DNA of 44,274 nt, from the NCBI GenBank assembly GCA_052168315.1, contig JBQLZO010000081.1:1-44274 (forward strand), given 5' to 3'. The stretch comes from JBQLZO01 sp052168315. Its GTDB lineage: Bacteria; Planctomycetota; Phycisphaerae; Phycisphaerales; UBA1924. Below are positions 17,789 through 25,495 of the stretch, in pieces. Below the pieces are notes generated by a model. The model was not told where the DNA came from. It saw nothing but the letters and a program-made list of their open reading frames with translations, and did not search any database. Positions within the stretch are counted from its first letter, which is position 1. Each line of letters opens with the position of its first letter. A program made the translations under genes and the position numbers.

Positions 17789-20683
17789 ATGCTCGCCACC
17801 ACCCGCCGACGCAAAGCCCGCTCCGACGCACCGCGATGGACCGCCGTCCGCGCGCACGCCCGAGGCATGCGCTCGCGCGCCAGCGCCGAGGGGCATCGCC
17901 GTCGCCGCGCGCCCCGGCTGAGCAGGCGCGGCGTGGTCAGCATCCTCGCGATGATGTTCCTCGTGATGTTCGGCTCGCTCGCGGGCGCGATGGCCGCCGT
18001 CACGCAGGGCAACCTCCGCTCGGCCTCCTCGCACCTGCGGATGACCCGCGCCCTGGGCGCGGTGGACACCGGCTTCCAGATCGCCGAGGCCCGCCTGCTC
18101 GAGGCCGCCCAGCGCACCATCACCGCGCGCGGCGAGATCACCCCCGAGTACGCCGCCGAGCTCTGGTACGACGCGGATGCGGCAGACCTGTTCGTCCGCT
18201 TCGACCCACCCCGGTACGGGCGCGTCGAGCCGAGCACGCCCAACTCCATCATGGACATCCTCGAGATGCACCACGCGTCCGACGATGCCAACAATGTCAT
18301 CGATGCGGACGCTGGCAACGCCTCCGCGCCCGTCAATCTCCCGGCCAGCCCGCCGGAGGGCTTCGTCGTCACGCCGCCGATCGGGCTCGAGCGCACCGAC
18401 GATGGGCTCATCGTCACCGCCACGCAGATCACCTACGCGCCGCCCGTCGACGGGCGGATCCTCGTGATCGTCACCGGGTACGACTGGGACCATGTCCGCT
18501 CGCGCTGGGTCTCGCGCACCGCGCAGGCCGAGTACGAGATCACCCGGCGCATCGCCCAGACCATGCTCGGGCCGACCCGCGTCATGCTCGGGCAGGGGGC
18601 CGCCTCCGAGGGGCCCATGGCCATCACCTTCGACTCGGATGCGCTGGACACCATCGACGGCCCGCCGCTGGCATCCCGATCGGACTTCTACGGGCTCGAC
18701 CCCGCGCTCGACGAGAAGCTCGCCGATTTCTACAACGCCATCCTCGACTACGACGCCAACCGTGATAACCGGCTCTCGCTCAACCACGCCGTGGAGTCGC
18801 AGCCGCTGGCAGCGCTCAACCTCATCGACTACGACGGCGACGACACGCCCGACGCCGCGTTCACGGACCTGACCTTCGACGGCACCATCGACGAGTTCGA
18901 CATCTTCGCCCGGCACTTCGATGCCGACGGCGACGGCGAGGTGGTCCTGTCCGCCGCGCTGACCGCCGGAACCCCCAACGCCGGGCGCTCGCCGGAGTTC
19001 GTGATCAACGATGCCATCGCGCTGCTCATCGATTCTGGCAACGCCGACCGCAACAACAACACCCGCTTCAACGGGCGGCTGACCGCCGGCGCCTGGGACT
19101 TCACCACCTTCGTCGACAATGACGGCGATGGGAACCTGGATGCCGACGACATCGACCACGACGATGTCACCCTCGGGTACCGCGACGGCGTGCTCGACTT
19201 CCGCGACTCGTACGCCAAGATCCGCGGGAGCATCACCTTCGCCGCCACGCGGCAGCAGTGGGAGCAGCGGACCGGCGCCAACGACGAGGTCGTCGGCAAT
19301 GTCCAGGGCGATGTCCAGGGCGTCATCCGCACGCCGCCCCGCGAGAACCCCATGAACTTCTCGGCCGGTGATGCCGCCGCGCCGACCATCGAGCCCGAAT
19401 CGTTCACCGACGCCAGCCAGGCGCTCATCGGCATCGCCAACTCCAACGGCCAGGCCTTCGCCACGCAGGCCGGCGCGCCCGCCTCGACCACCTACGAGGC
19501 CACCCCCTACGGCGCTCCCTCACCCGCCGACTACTACCAAAGGCCCGTGTACATCGGCGTGACCTTCGAGAATGTCACCATCCCGTGGGGCACCAACGCC
19601 CTGTTCATCGACTGCACCTTCAAGGGCGTGACCTACATCAGGACATGGCAGGACAACACCCACCCCTCGTGGCGGTTCTACGGCATGCTCGACCGCGACG
19701 CCGAGACGGGCGCTATCGAGCCGCTCTACCCGCCCCCGCCCGCCGAGGCCGCGGCCGCACTCGACCAGTCCTACGCCATGCCCGGCGACATCGGGTACGA
19801 CACCCTCCCGCCGCCCCTGTACGCCGACCACGACGACGACGCCGCCACGCCGGACATCCAGATCACAGACACCAAGCTGCTGGCCAACAACCTCCGCTTC
19901 CACAACTGCCAGATCATCGGATCCGTCGTCGCCGACCGCGCCACCAACTTCACCAATGTCCGGAACAAGCTCGTGTTCACCGGCGCTTCCAAGTTCCGCC
20001 AGCTCACCCAGGCCGAGGCCTCGACCATCGGTCTCTCCACCGCCGAGTGGCAGCAGACGCTCCGCTCCTCGCTCATGGCGCCGCACTGGTCCGTCGACAT
20101 TGGGTCCAACATGTCGCCGCCGGAGCAGGATGTCCGGCTCGACGGCGTCATCATCGCCGGCGTGCTCGACATGCGCGGACGCGCCGAGGTCTTCGGCGTC
20201 CTGCTCATGACCTTCGAGCCCGTCCACGGCCAGCCGCCCCTCGAGCTCTATGGCGAGGCCATCGGCAATCCCGCCGACTTCAATGTCACCCTCGGGCACT
20301 TTGCCGAAGACGATGGCGACCTCGAGGGCGCGCTGGATCAGGTCGCCGACTACGACGGCGATGGCAGCCTCGACCTCGGCTGGGACATCGCCCGCGATGA
20401 GGATGGCATGCCCATCCAGGTCGCCGGGTGGGATGGCGTGCACCTCGAATGGTGGTACGACGGCGCGCCCGACCTCGATGCGCCCGACACCATCGTCCGG
20501 CGCATCGTCCCGTGGCACGGCACCGAGGGCACGCCCGACTCCGGGCCCACGCCCACCACCGGGCCCACCCGCCTCGTGCCAAACCCCAACCTCATCCTCC
20601 CCGATGGGCTGCCCATGCCCATCAACATCCTGCCCATCGAGAACTCGTACACCGAAGGCCGCGTCCTCCTGGGAGCCAACTAA
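17789..20683 (+). CDS. very long PilX/GspK-like minor pilin with calcium loops and beta-helix-like region
   Basis: The product has 964 residues, several times the usual PilX (about 200) or GspK (about 320) length. After a 48-residue Arg-rich leader comes G|VVSILAMMFLVMFGSLAGAMAAV and NLRSASSHLRMTRALGAVDTGFQIAEARL, the helix and AE-x-xL pattern of PilX/GspK, with no Glu at +5. Aspartate-rich EF-hand-like loops occur near residues 320, 378 and 443 (DYDANRDNRLS, DADGDGEVV, DNDGDGNLDADD). Between about 590 and 800 there are repeated short strands (FENVTIPWGTNALFIDCTF, RFHNCQIIGSVVADR, VRLDGVIIAGVLDM) that read like a parallel beta-helix. It may be a tip adhesin or pilus-initiating subunit (inference). 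Three bases separate it from the next gene. Confidence 0.75.
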   Translation: MLATTRRRKARSDAPRWTAVRAHARGMRSRASAEGHRRRRAPRLSRRGVVSILAMMFLVMFGSLAGAMAAVTQGNLRSASSHLRMTRALGAVDTGFQIAEARLLEAAQRTITARGEITPEYAAELWYDADAADLFVRFDPPRYGRVEPSTPNSIMDILEMHHASDDANNVIDADAGNASAPVNLPASPPEGFVVTPPIGLERTDDGLIVTATQITYAPPVDGRILVIVTGYDWDHVRSRWVSRTAQAEYEITRRIAQTMLGPTRVMLGQGAASEGPMAITFDSDALDTIDGPPLASRSDFYGLDPALDEKLADFYNAILDYDANRDNRLSLNHAVESQPLAALNLIDYDGDDTPDAAFTDLTFDGTIDEFDIFARHFDADGDGEVVLSAALTAGTPNAGRSPEFVINDAIALLIDSGNADRNNNTRFNGRLTAGAWDFTTFVDNDGDGNLDADDIDHDDVTLGYRDGVLDFRDSYAKIRGSITFAATRQQWEQRTGANDEVVGNVQGDVQGVIRTPPRENPMNFSAGDAAAPTIEPESFTDASQALIGIANSNGQAFATQAGAPASTTYEATPYGAPSPADYYQRPVYIGVTFENVTIPWGTNALFIDCTFKGVTYIRTWQDNTHPSWRFYGMLDRDAETGAIEPLYPPPPAEAAAALDQSYAMPGDIGYDTLPPPLYADHDDDAATPDIQITDTKLLANNLRFHNCQIIGSVVADRATNFTNVRNKLVFTGASKFRQLTQAEASTIGLSTAEWQQTLRSSLMAPHWSVDIGSNMSPPEQDVRLDGVIIAGVLDMRGRAEVFGVLLMTFEPVHGQPPLELYGEAIGNPADFNVTLGHFAEDDGDLEGALDQVADYDGDGSLDLGWDIARDEDGMPIQVAGWDGVHLEWWYDGAPDLDAPDTIVRRIVPWHGTEGTPDSGPTPTTGPTRLVPNPNLILPDGLPMPINILPIENSYTEGRVLLGAN

Positions 20684-20686
20684 CCC

Positions 20687-21445
20687 ATGACCCCCACCAC
20701 CCCCCCCAACTTGCCCAATGACCCCACCATGGCCAGCACCGGCGGCCCGTTCGGCGCATCGCCCGCGACGCCGCGCCGGCGCACGGGCCGGGTCCGCTGC
20801 CGCGCCTTCTCGGTCATCGAGATGCTCATCGCCACTGCCATCTCCGCCACGCTGTTCACCTCGCTGCTCGTCTCGCTCGATGCCATGTTCAAGGGCTACG
20901 AGCAGACAACCGACTCGGCCTCCACGCAGGTCATCTCGCGCATCGCCGTCAACCGCGTGCTCGCCATGATCCGCACCGGCGATGAGTTCGGGCCCATCCC
21001 CGACTCCGTGCTCAACGAGTGCAACAACCCCATCGCCGCCGACTTCTTCGAGTTCGTCTCCCAGCGCAACGATGCGGGGCAGGCCACGCAGATCACCCGC
21101 ATCGAGTTCCGCGATGGCACCGGCGCCGCCACCAACGCCCAGTGGGCCGCGCTCTGCGATGCGCCCACCGGCGGCGTCTCCGGGGCGAACCCGGGATCGC
21201 TCTGGGTCATCACCACCCCGCTCGACTCCGACACCGGCGCGCCCGGCGACCCCACCGAAAGGCTCCTGCTCCAGGGCATCCGCAACTGCGTCTTCACGCT
21301 CACCTTCCGCCCGGGCCCGCGCCTCGAACGCGCCACCATCGACATCACCATCGACCCGCAGATCGACGATGCCATCGACATCACCACCGGCGCGGTGCCC
21401 AAGACCACCCGCATCATCGCCAGCGCCATGCCCCGACGCATCTGA
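20687..21445 (+). CDS. prepilin-type protein, PilW/GspJ-like
   Basis: The product has 252 residues. A 40-residue leader ends in A|FSVIEMLIATAISATLFTSLLVSLDAMF, a pilin helix with Glu at +5 and Ala before the cleavage site. This is followed by TDSASTQVISRIAVNRVLAMI, in the style of PilW/GspJ minor subunits. It starts three bases after the PilX-like gene and so is probably co-translated. The last codons (Pro-Arg-Arg-Ile-stop) are part of a 23-bp tandem repeat continuing past the stop. An in-frame Met15 (20729) is an alternative start. Confidence 0.8.
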   Translation: MTPTTPPNLPNDPTMASTGGPFGASPATPRRRTGRVRCRAFSVIEMLIATAISATLFTSLLVSLDAMFKGYEQTTDSASTQVISRIAVNRVLAMIRTGDEFGPIPDSVLNECNNPIAADFFEFVSQRNDAGQATQITRIEFRDGTGAATNAQWAALCDAPTGGVSGANPGSLWVITTPLDSDTGAPGDPTERLLLQGIRNCVFTLTFRPGPRLERATIDITIDPQIDDAIDITTGAVPKTTRIIASAMPRRI

Positions 21446-21519
21446 CCGGCACGCCCCGGCGCATCTGACCGGCACGCCCCGGCGCATCTGATCGGCACGC
21501 CCCGGCGCATCTGATCGGG
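21438..21519. repeat. 23-bp tandem repeat, about 3.6 copies, overlapping a stop codon
   Basis: GCATCTGA recurs at 21438, 21461, 21484 and 21507, exactly 23 bases apart, with near-identical intervening sequence (GACCGGCACGCCCCGGC, C/T variation). The first copy supplies the last Ile codon and TGA of the PilW-like gene, so the array looks like slippage or duplication of the gene's own 3' end. Confidence 0.85.
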
Positions 21520-21536
21520 TCGCCCCCCGCCCCCCC

Positions 21537-21542
21537 TATCAT
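21537..21542 (+). promoter_or_regulatory. candidate -10 element for thiG
   Basis: TATCAT stands in an otherwise pure C-rich tract 35 bases before the thiG start. It is a plausible -10 box; no convincing -35 is seen, and the tandem repeat occupies the upstream DNA. Confidence 0.3.
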
Positions 21543-21576
21543 CCGCGCTCAGATCCTCCCGAATCGGAGCACGCGG

Positions 21577-22461
21577 ATGACACCCCCAACCGATGCGCCC
21601 ACCGGCACACCGACCACCACCCCCACTTCGCACGAGCCCGGGCTCGCCCCCTTCGCCGTCGCCGGGCGCTCGTTCACCTCGCGCCTCATCGTCGGCACCG
21701 GCAAGTACCCGGACAACAACACCATGCGCGATGCCCTGCGCGCGTCGGGCGCTGAGGCCGTCACCGTGGCCGTGCGCCGCGAGCGGCTGTACAACGAGGC
21801 CGGCGAGTCGCTGCTCGATGCGCTCGACACCGACCGCTACACCATCCTCCCCAACACCGCCGGGTGCTTCACGCCCGACGATGCCATCCGCGTCGCCATC
21901 CTTGGGCGCGAGATCCTTGAGCAGATGAACAACCCCGGCGCCTCGTGGGTCAAGCTCGAGGTCCTCGCCGACAAGAAGACGCTCCTGCCCGATCCCGTCG
22001 GCACGCTCGAGGCCTGCAAGGCGCTTGTCGCCGAGGGGTTCCAGGTGCTGTGCTACACCTCCGACGATCCCATCATGGCCCGGCGGCTCAAGGATGCCGG
22101 TGCTGCGTCAGTCATGCCCGCCGGATCGCCCATCGGCTCCGGGCAGGGCGTGCTCAACCAGAACAACATCGTGCTCATCCTCGAAGACCTCAAGGCCGGC
22201 GACCCCGACTACCCCGTCATCGTCGATGCCGGCGTCGGCAGCGCTTCGGATGTCTCGATCGCGATGGAACTCGGCGCCGATGGCGTGCTGCTCAACACCG
22301 CCATCGCCCACGCGCAGCACCCGATCACCATGGCCCACGCCATGCGCCACGCCTGCATCGCCGGAAGGCAGTCCTACCTCGCGGGGCGCATCCCGAAGAA
22401 AAAGTACGCCACCGCCAGCTCGCCATGGGAGGGCGTGATCTCGTACATCCCGGGCGAGTAG
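21577..22461 (+). CDS. thiG: thiazole synthase ThiG
   Basis: The product has 294 residues. ThiG condenses 1-deoxy-D-xylulose 5-phosphate, dehydroglycine and ThiS thiocarboxylate into the thiazole of thiamine. Family motifs along a TIM barrel are FTSRLIVGTGKY, AVTVAVRRE, ILPNTAGCFT, WVKLEVLADKKTLLPDP, MPAGSPIGSGQG, VIVDAGVGSASDVSIAMELGADG and VLLNTAIAHA. The schiff-base lysine is expected in the VKLEV segment. The N-terminus carries about 25 extra Thr/Pro-rich residues compared with usual ThiG. GGAG lies before the ATG. No thiS, thiO or thiH is next to it and no TPP riboswitch is apparent in the 131-base spacer. Confidence 0.96.
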   Translation: MTPPTDAPTGTPTTTPTSHEPGLAPFAVAGRSFTSRLIVGTGKYPDNNTMRDALRASGAEAVTVAVRRERLYNEAGESLLDALDTDRYTILPNTAGCFTPDDAIRVAILGREILEQMNNPGASWVKLEVLADKKTLLPDPVGTLEACKALVAEGFQVLCYTSDDPIMARRLKDAGAASVMPAGSPIGSGQGVLNQNNIVLILEDLKAGDPDYPVIVDAGVGSASDVSIAMELGADGVLLNTAIAHAQHPITMAHAMRHACIAGRQSYLAGRIPKKKYATASSPWEGVISYIPGE

Positions 22462-22473
22462 CGGCGAGGACGG

Positions 22474-22577
22474 GGGGAGCAGCAGAACAACAGAGCAGCA
22501 GATGTCGGCATCACGGAGATCGGCCGGCGACCCAACATTTGCTGTTCCGTTGCTCTGCTGATCTGCTGTTCTCTTCC
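22474..22577 (+). terminator. large imperfect hairpin between thiG and map, possible thiG terminator
   Basis: The arms around 22486-22505 and 22535-22556 pair over about 20 positions with four transition mismatches (CAGCAGATG against CATTTGCTG at the inner end, TCG/CGA beyond). A T/C-rich stretch (TTCTCTTCCCC) follows. The arms are also internally repetitive (AGCAG units). Either a terminator or a remnant of a dispersed element. Confidence 0.35.
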
Positions 22578-22625
22578 CCCACGACCCCGTATCCTCCCTC
22601 CCCACATTCCCATACCATCCCCCCA

Positions 22626-23450
22626 ATGCCTCGCACGAACCAGCTCTCCAAAGCCGACCAGCAGCGCGCCCGCGCCGCCGCCGAGCGCGTCTCCATGACG
22701 CACCATCGCCTCGTGCCCTTCCTCGCGCCGGGCAAGACCCTCGACCAGATCGACCTCGAGATCGCCCGCATCATCGCCGACCTCGGCGGGCGCTCCTGCT
22801 TCATCCGCTACTCGCCCCGTGGGTACCCGCCCTTCCCCAATCACTCCTGCCTCTCCATCAACGACTGCGTCGTCCACGGCACGAGCAAGTCCCACCGCGA
22901 CCCGCTCAAGCCCGGCGACATCCTCTCCGTCGACATCGGCATCAACTACAACGGCTGGATCGGCGATGCCGCGTGGACCTACGCCATCGCCGAGATCAAC
23001 AACGACGCCGACCGGCACCTCATGGACACCGGCAAGCAATCCCTCCGCCTCGGCATCGAGGCCATGCAGCCCGGGCGGCCGCTGATCGACTGGGCGCACG
23101 CCGTGCAGAACTGCGTCGAGACCGACAACAAGCTCCACCTCATCCGCGGGCTCGGGGGGCACGGCCTCGGGCAGACCATGCACGCGCCGCCATTCATTTC
23201 CAACACCGTCCCCACCTGGCACGCCGAATGGCCCGAGGCCATGACCACCTTCACCCCCGGCATGTACCTGGCCGTGGAGCCGATGCTCGCCATCGGCACC
23301 GCCCACACCCGCGACCACGCCAACGCCTGGCCCATCCACACCGCCGACGGCTCCAACGCCGTGCACTACGAGGCCGACATCATCATCACGGACAACGGCC
23401 CCGAGAACTGCACGGCCGCGATGTGGGACCTGCCCGACATCGTCGGGTGA
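22626..23450 (+). CDS. map: methionine aminopeptidase, type I
   Basis: The product has 274 residues. It removes the initiator methionine from nascent proteins using a di-metal centre. The expected ligands are present: His in CVVHG (about 84), Asp in SVDIG and in IGDAAW (about 102 and 113), His in GGHGLG (about 179), Glu in AVEPML (about 217) and Glu in VHYEAD (about 249). The N-terminal extension (SKADQQRARAAAERVSMTHH) lacks the SH3-binding zinc finger of some bacterial forms. No ribosome-binding site is visible before the ATG at 22626 and a TATCCT box lies about 35 bases upstream, so a short or unusual leader is possible. A strong terminator follows. Confidence 0.95.
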   Translation: MPRTNQLSKADQQRARAAAERVSMTHHRLVPFLAPGKTLDQIDLEIARIIADLGGRSCFIRYSPRGYPPFPNHSCLSINDCVVHGTSKSHRDPLKPGDILSVDIGINYNGWIGDAAWTYAIAEINNDADRHLMDTGKQSLRLGIEAMQPGRPLIDWAHAVQNCVETDNKLHLIRGLGGHGLGQTMHAPPFISNTVPTWHAEWPEAMTTFTPGMYLAVEPMLAIGTAHTRDHANAWPIHTADGSNAVHYEADIIITDNGPENCTAAMWDLPDIVG

Positions 23451-23477
23451 ACAGGCATCCCCTTCCCTCTCGGGTGG

Positions 23478-23506
23478 CACCGCTCTCCGAGCGGTGTCTT
23501 CTTCTG
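23478..23506 (+). terminator. intrinsic terminator after map
   Basis: CACCGCTC and GAGCGGTG form a perfect 8-bp stem with a 3-base loop (23478-23496), followed by TCTTCTTCTG. It lies 28 bases past the map stop. Confidence 0.65.
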
Positions 23507-23526
23507 CTGCTCCACACCCTCGGTGG

Positions 23527-23545
23527 GACGGGCGTCCCGCCCGTC
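23527..23545. repeat. second perfect hairpin, GACGGGCG-type, likely dispersed planctomycete repeat
   Basis: GACGGGCG pairs perfectly with CGCCCGTC around TCC. Translated, the stretch reads GGTGVPPV, a string I recall from spurious planctomycete ORFs that overlap dispersed intergenic repeats. With the hairpin at 23478 it makes a tandem pair between map and the paralogue cassette. Confidence 0.55.
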
Positions 23546-23681
23546 TCCTCATGCTTCCTCTACCTTCCCCCCCTCATCCATCCTCTATCTTCCCCCCAAG
23601 ATCTCCCAACCCCCCGACGCTCCAGAACCGCATGGCCCGAGTCCGCGAACATTCGTCCATCAGGCCCGGTCCCGCTCACGC

Positions 23682-24593
23682 ATGTCGGACACACCCCAGC
23701 CCACCCCGGCCGTCCCCTCGCAGCGCAAACCCGCGCCCCGTTGGACCGCGCCCATCGCGATGGCCCTCGTGCTCATCGCATCCTCCATCGCGTGGAACTT
23801 CGGCAGCACGGCGATCGCCGCATCCCGCCAGCCCGGATGCCCGGTCGGTCCGCACGCGATCACCACGCTCATCCCCGCCGGCATCGCGGCCATCATCGCC
23901 GCCTTCGCCATCGTCGCGCCCGCGCGCAGGAATGCCCTCCGCGCGATCGTGCTGTCGCTCACGCTCGCGTTGATCGCCATTCCCATCGCATGGACGCTGG
24001 AGAACATGCTCTTGAGACGGCGGGATGGCGCGCTGCTGGTCCAACTCGCGGCGCAATTCCGGGCCGTGGATCAGGCCCGCAAGGAGGCCGAGCGGCTTGG
24101 CGCCCCGCACGAGCACACCGCGATGCTGCTCGTGCGCGACCGGCACATCCCTCCCGCCCTGCTGCTCTTCGATGGGTTCGCCTGCCCCCGATGCCCGCCC
24201 ATGCCCGCCATCGATCGGTTCGCTTACGCGAGCATCACTCTCGACGATGCGTGGTCCCAGCGGGTCACCGCCGACCAGATCATCGATGCGGCCAACGCCA
24301 CCCTCGGCGATGACCCCTGGGAGCGCATCGGCTGGACATGGCACCTCCGCGATGCCCGCCCCCACCGCTCGCTCGACCCGGACATCATCGTCGCCGGCGG
24401 CGTGCTCTGGGCGAACCACTCGATGGCCGTGATCCTCACCTTTGCGGATGGCGATGTCCGATGGTGGCGCGACACCGACCCCGACCTCCAAGCCAAACTC
24501 CACGCCGCCACCACCGCCGCCGAACGCCTCGGCGTCGCACCGCCCCCACCCGAACTCCTCGAGTTCGTCAACAACGCGAGCACCACCCCATGA
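23682..24593 (+). CDS. unknown three-TM protein, paralogue 1 of 4
   Basis: The product has 303 residues. Three membrane segments (about 23-45, 57-77, 84-105) precede a soluble domain of about 190 residues. Conserved with the three genes that follow: QPGC after the first membrane segment, CPRCPPMP (a CxxC pair), the F-x-Y-x-x-IT-x-x-x-A segment, LGDDPWERIGWTWHLRDARP, and the C-terminal TTAAERLGVAPPPPELLEFVN. Near the end, His246 and DG at 256-257 form an exact H-x9-DG, the spacing of the planctomycete prepilin-associated H-X9-DG signature, although the N-terminus is not a prepilin. Start at 23682 is the first Met before the TM region; a TATCTT box lies about 95 bases upstream. Function unknown. 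Confidence 0.75.
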   Translation: MSDTPQPTPAVPSQRKPAPRWTAPIAMALVLIASSIAWNFGSTAIAASRQPGCPVGPHAITTLIPAGIAAIIAAFAIVAPARRNALRAIVLSLTLALIAIPIAWTLENMLLRRRDGALLVQLAAQFRAVDQARKEAERLGAPHEHTAMLLVRDRHIPPALLLFDGFACPRCPPMPAIDRFAYASITLDDAWSQRVTADQIIDAANATLGDDPWERIGWTWHLRDARPHRSLDPDIIVAGGVLWANHSMAVILTFADGDVRWWRDTDPDLQAKLHAATTAAERLGVAPPPPELLEFVNNASTTP

Positions 24594-25495
24594 CCGAAGG
24601 CCCACAGTCGCCCACCCCCTCGCCCCGCGGCGCGTCCCGCTGGACCATCGGCATCCCGCTGGCGCTGTTCGCGATGCTTGCATCCATCGTCTCATGGCAA
24701 CAGGCGACCGTCGCCCGCATCGCCGATCTGCAGCCCGGGTGCGATCCGCTTCCTCACCGCCTCACGGCGGGCGCGCTGGCCATCCTCGCCCTCGCGCTCT
24801 TCATCACCGCCTCGATCATGGTCGCGCGGGCCCGTTGGCTGCCGGCCATCGCGCTGGCGCTCACGCTCGCGGGCACCGCGTGCTTCGCATCCGTGGTCGT
24901 GGCCAGCGGGCTCGCCCGCGCCCGGGTGGGCGCTGTGGGTGTCCATGTCTCCGCGAGTCTGCGAGCTGTCTCTCAGGCCCGCCATGCGGCCGAGGAAGAT
25001 GGAGACCCGCACGCCGAGACACTGTTCCTCCTGCTCCACGCGCGCTCTCTGACGCCCGAGATCCTGTTCCTCCCCTGCGGCTGTCCCTACTGGCCGCCCG
25101 GCGTGACCGCCGATGAGTTCGACTACCAGGGCATCACCGCCGAGGATGCCTTGCTCCGAAGGGTGTCCACGCAGCAGATCACCGATGCGGCTCGTGCATC
25201 GCTCGGCGATGAGCCGTGGGAGCGATTGAGTTGGGCCTGGTACCTGCGGGATGCGCGCCCCTACCGCGACCCCATCGACCCGGAGATCATCGTCGGCGGC
25301 GGCATCATCTGCACGCTGACGCTCCGCGCCTATGTGCTCCACGCCGACGGAACGGTGAACATCTGGCGCCCCACCGACCCCGACCTCGAAGCCAAACTCC
25401 AAGCCGCCACGACCGCCGCCGAACGCCACGGCGTCGCCCCGCCGCCGCGCGAACTCATCGACTTCGTCAACACCCCACCCGAGCCCCGCCGATGA
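24590..25495 (+). CDS. unknown three-TM protein, paralogue 2 of 4
   Basis: The product has 301 residues and its ATG overlaps the stop of paralogue 1 as ATGA, so the pair is translationally coupled. The layout is the same: three hydrophobic segments with QPGC between the first two, then FLPCGCPYWPPG (Cys spacing differs from paralogue 1), FDYQGITAEDAL, LGDEPWERLSWAWYLRDARP, VLHADGTVNIW and TTAAERHGVAPPPRELIDFVN. The His of H-x9-DG is replaced by Leu while the DG is kept. No enzyme motif is recognised. Such close spacing and conserved order suggest subunits of one membrane complex (inference). Confidence 0.75.
   Translation: MTEGPQSPTPSPRGASRWTIGIPLALFAMLASIVSWQQATVARIADLQPGCDPLPHRLTAGALAILALALFITASIMVARARWLPAIALALTLAGTACFASVVVASGLARARVGAVGVHVSASLRAVSQARHAAEEDGDPHAETLFLLLHARSLTPEILFLPCGCPYWPPGVTADEFDYQGITAEDALLRRVSTQQITDAARASLGDEPWERLSWAWYLRDARPYRDPIDPEIIVGGGIICTLTLRAYVLHADGTVNIWRPTDPDLEAKLQAATTAAERHGVAPPPRELIDFVNTPPEPRR

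Noticed and set aside
21438..21519. Tandem repeat considered as a CRISPR array
   Set aside because: Units are contiguous 23-mers without spacers and no cas gene is nearby.
21446..21576. TPP riboswitch before thiG
   Set aside because: The spacer is filled by the 23-bp repeat and a C-tract; no CUGAGA or other thi-box sequence was found.
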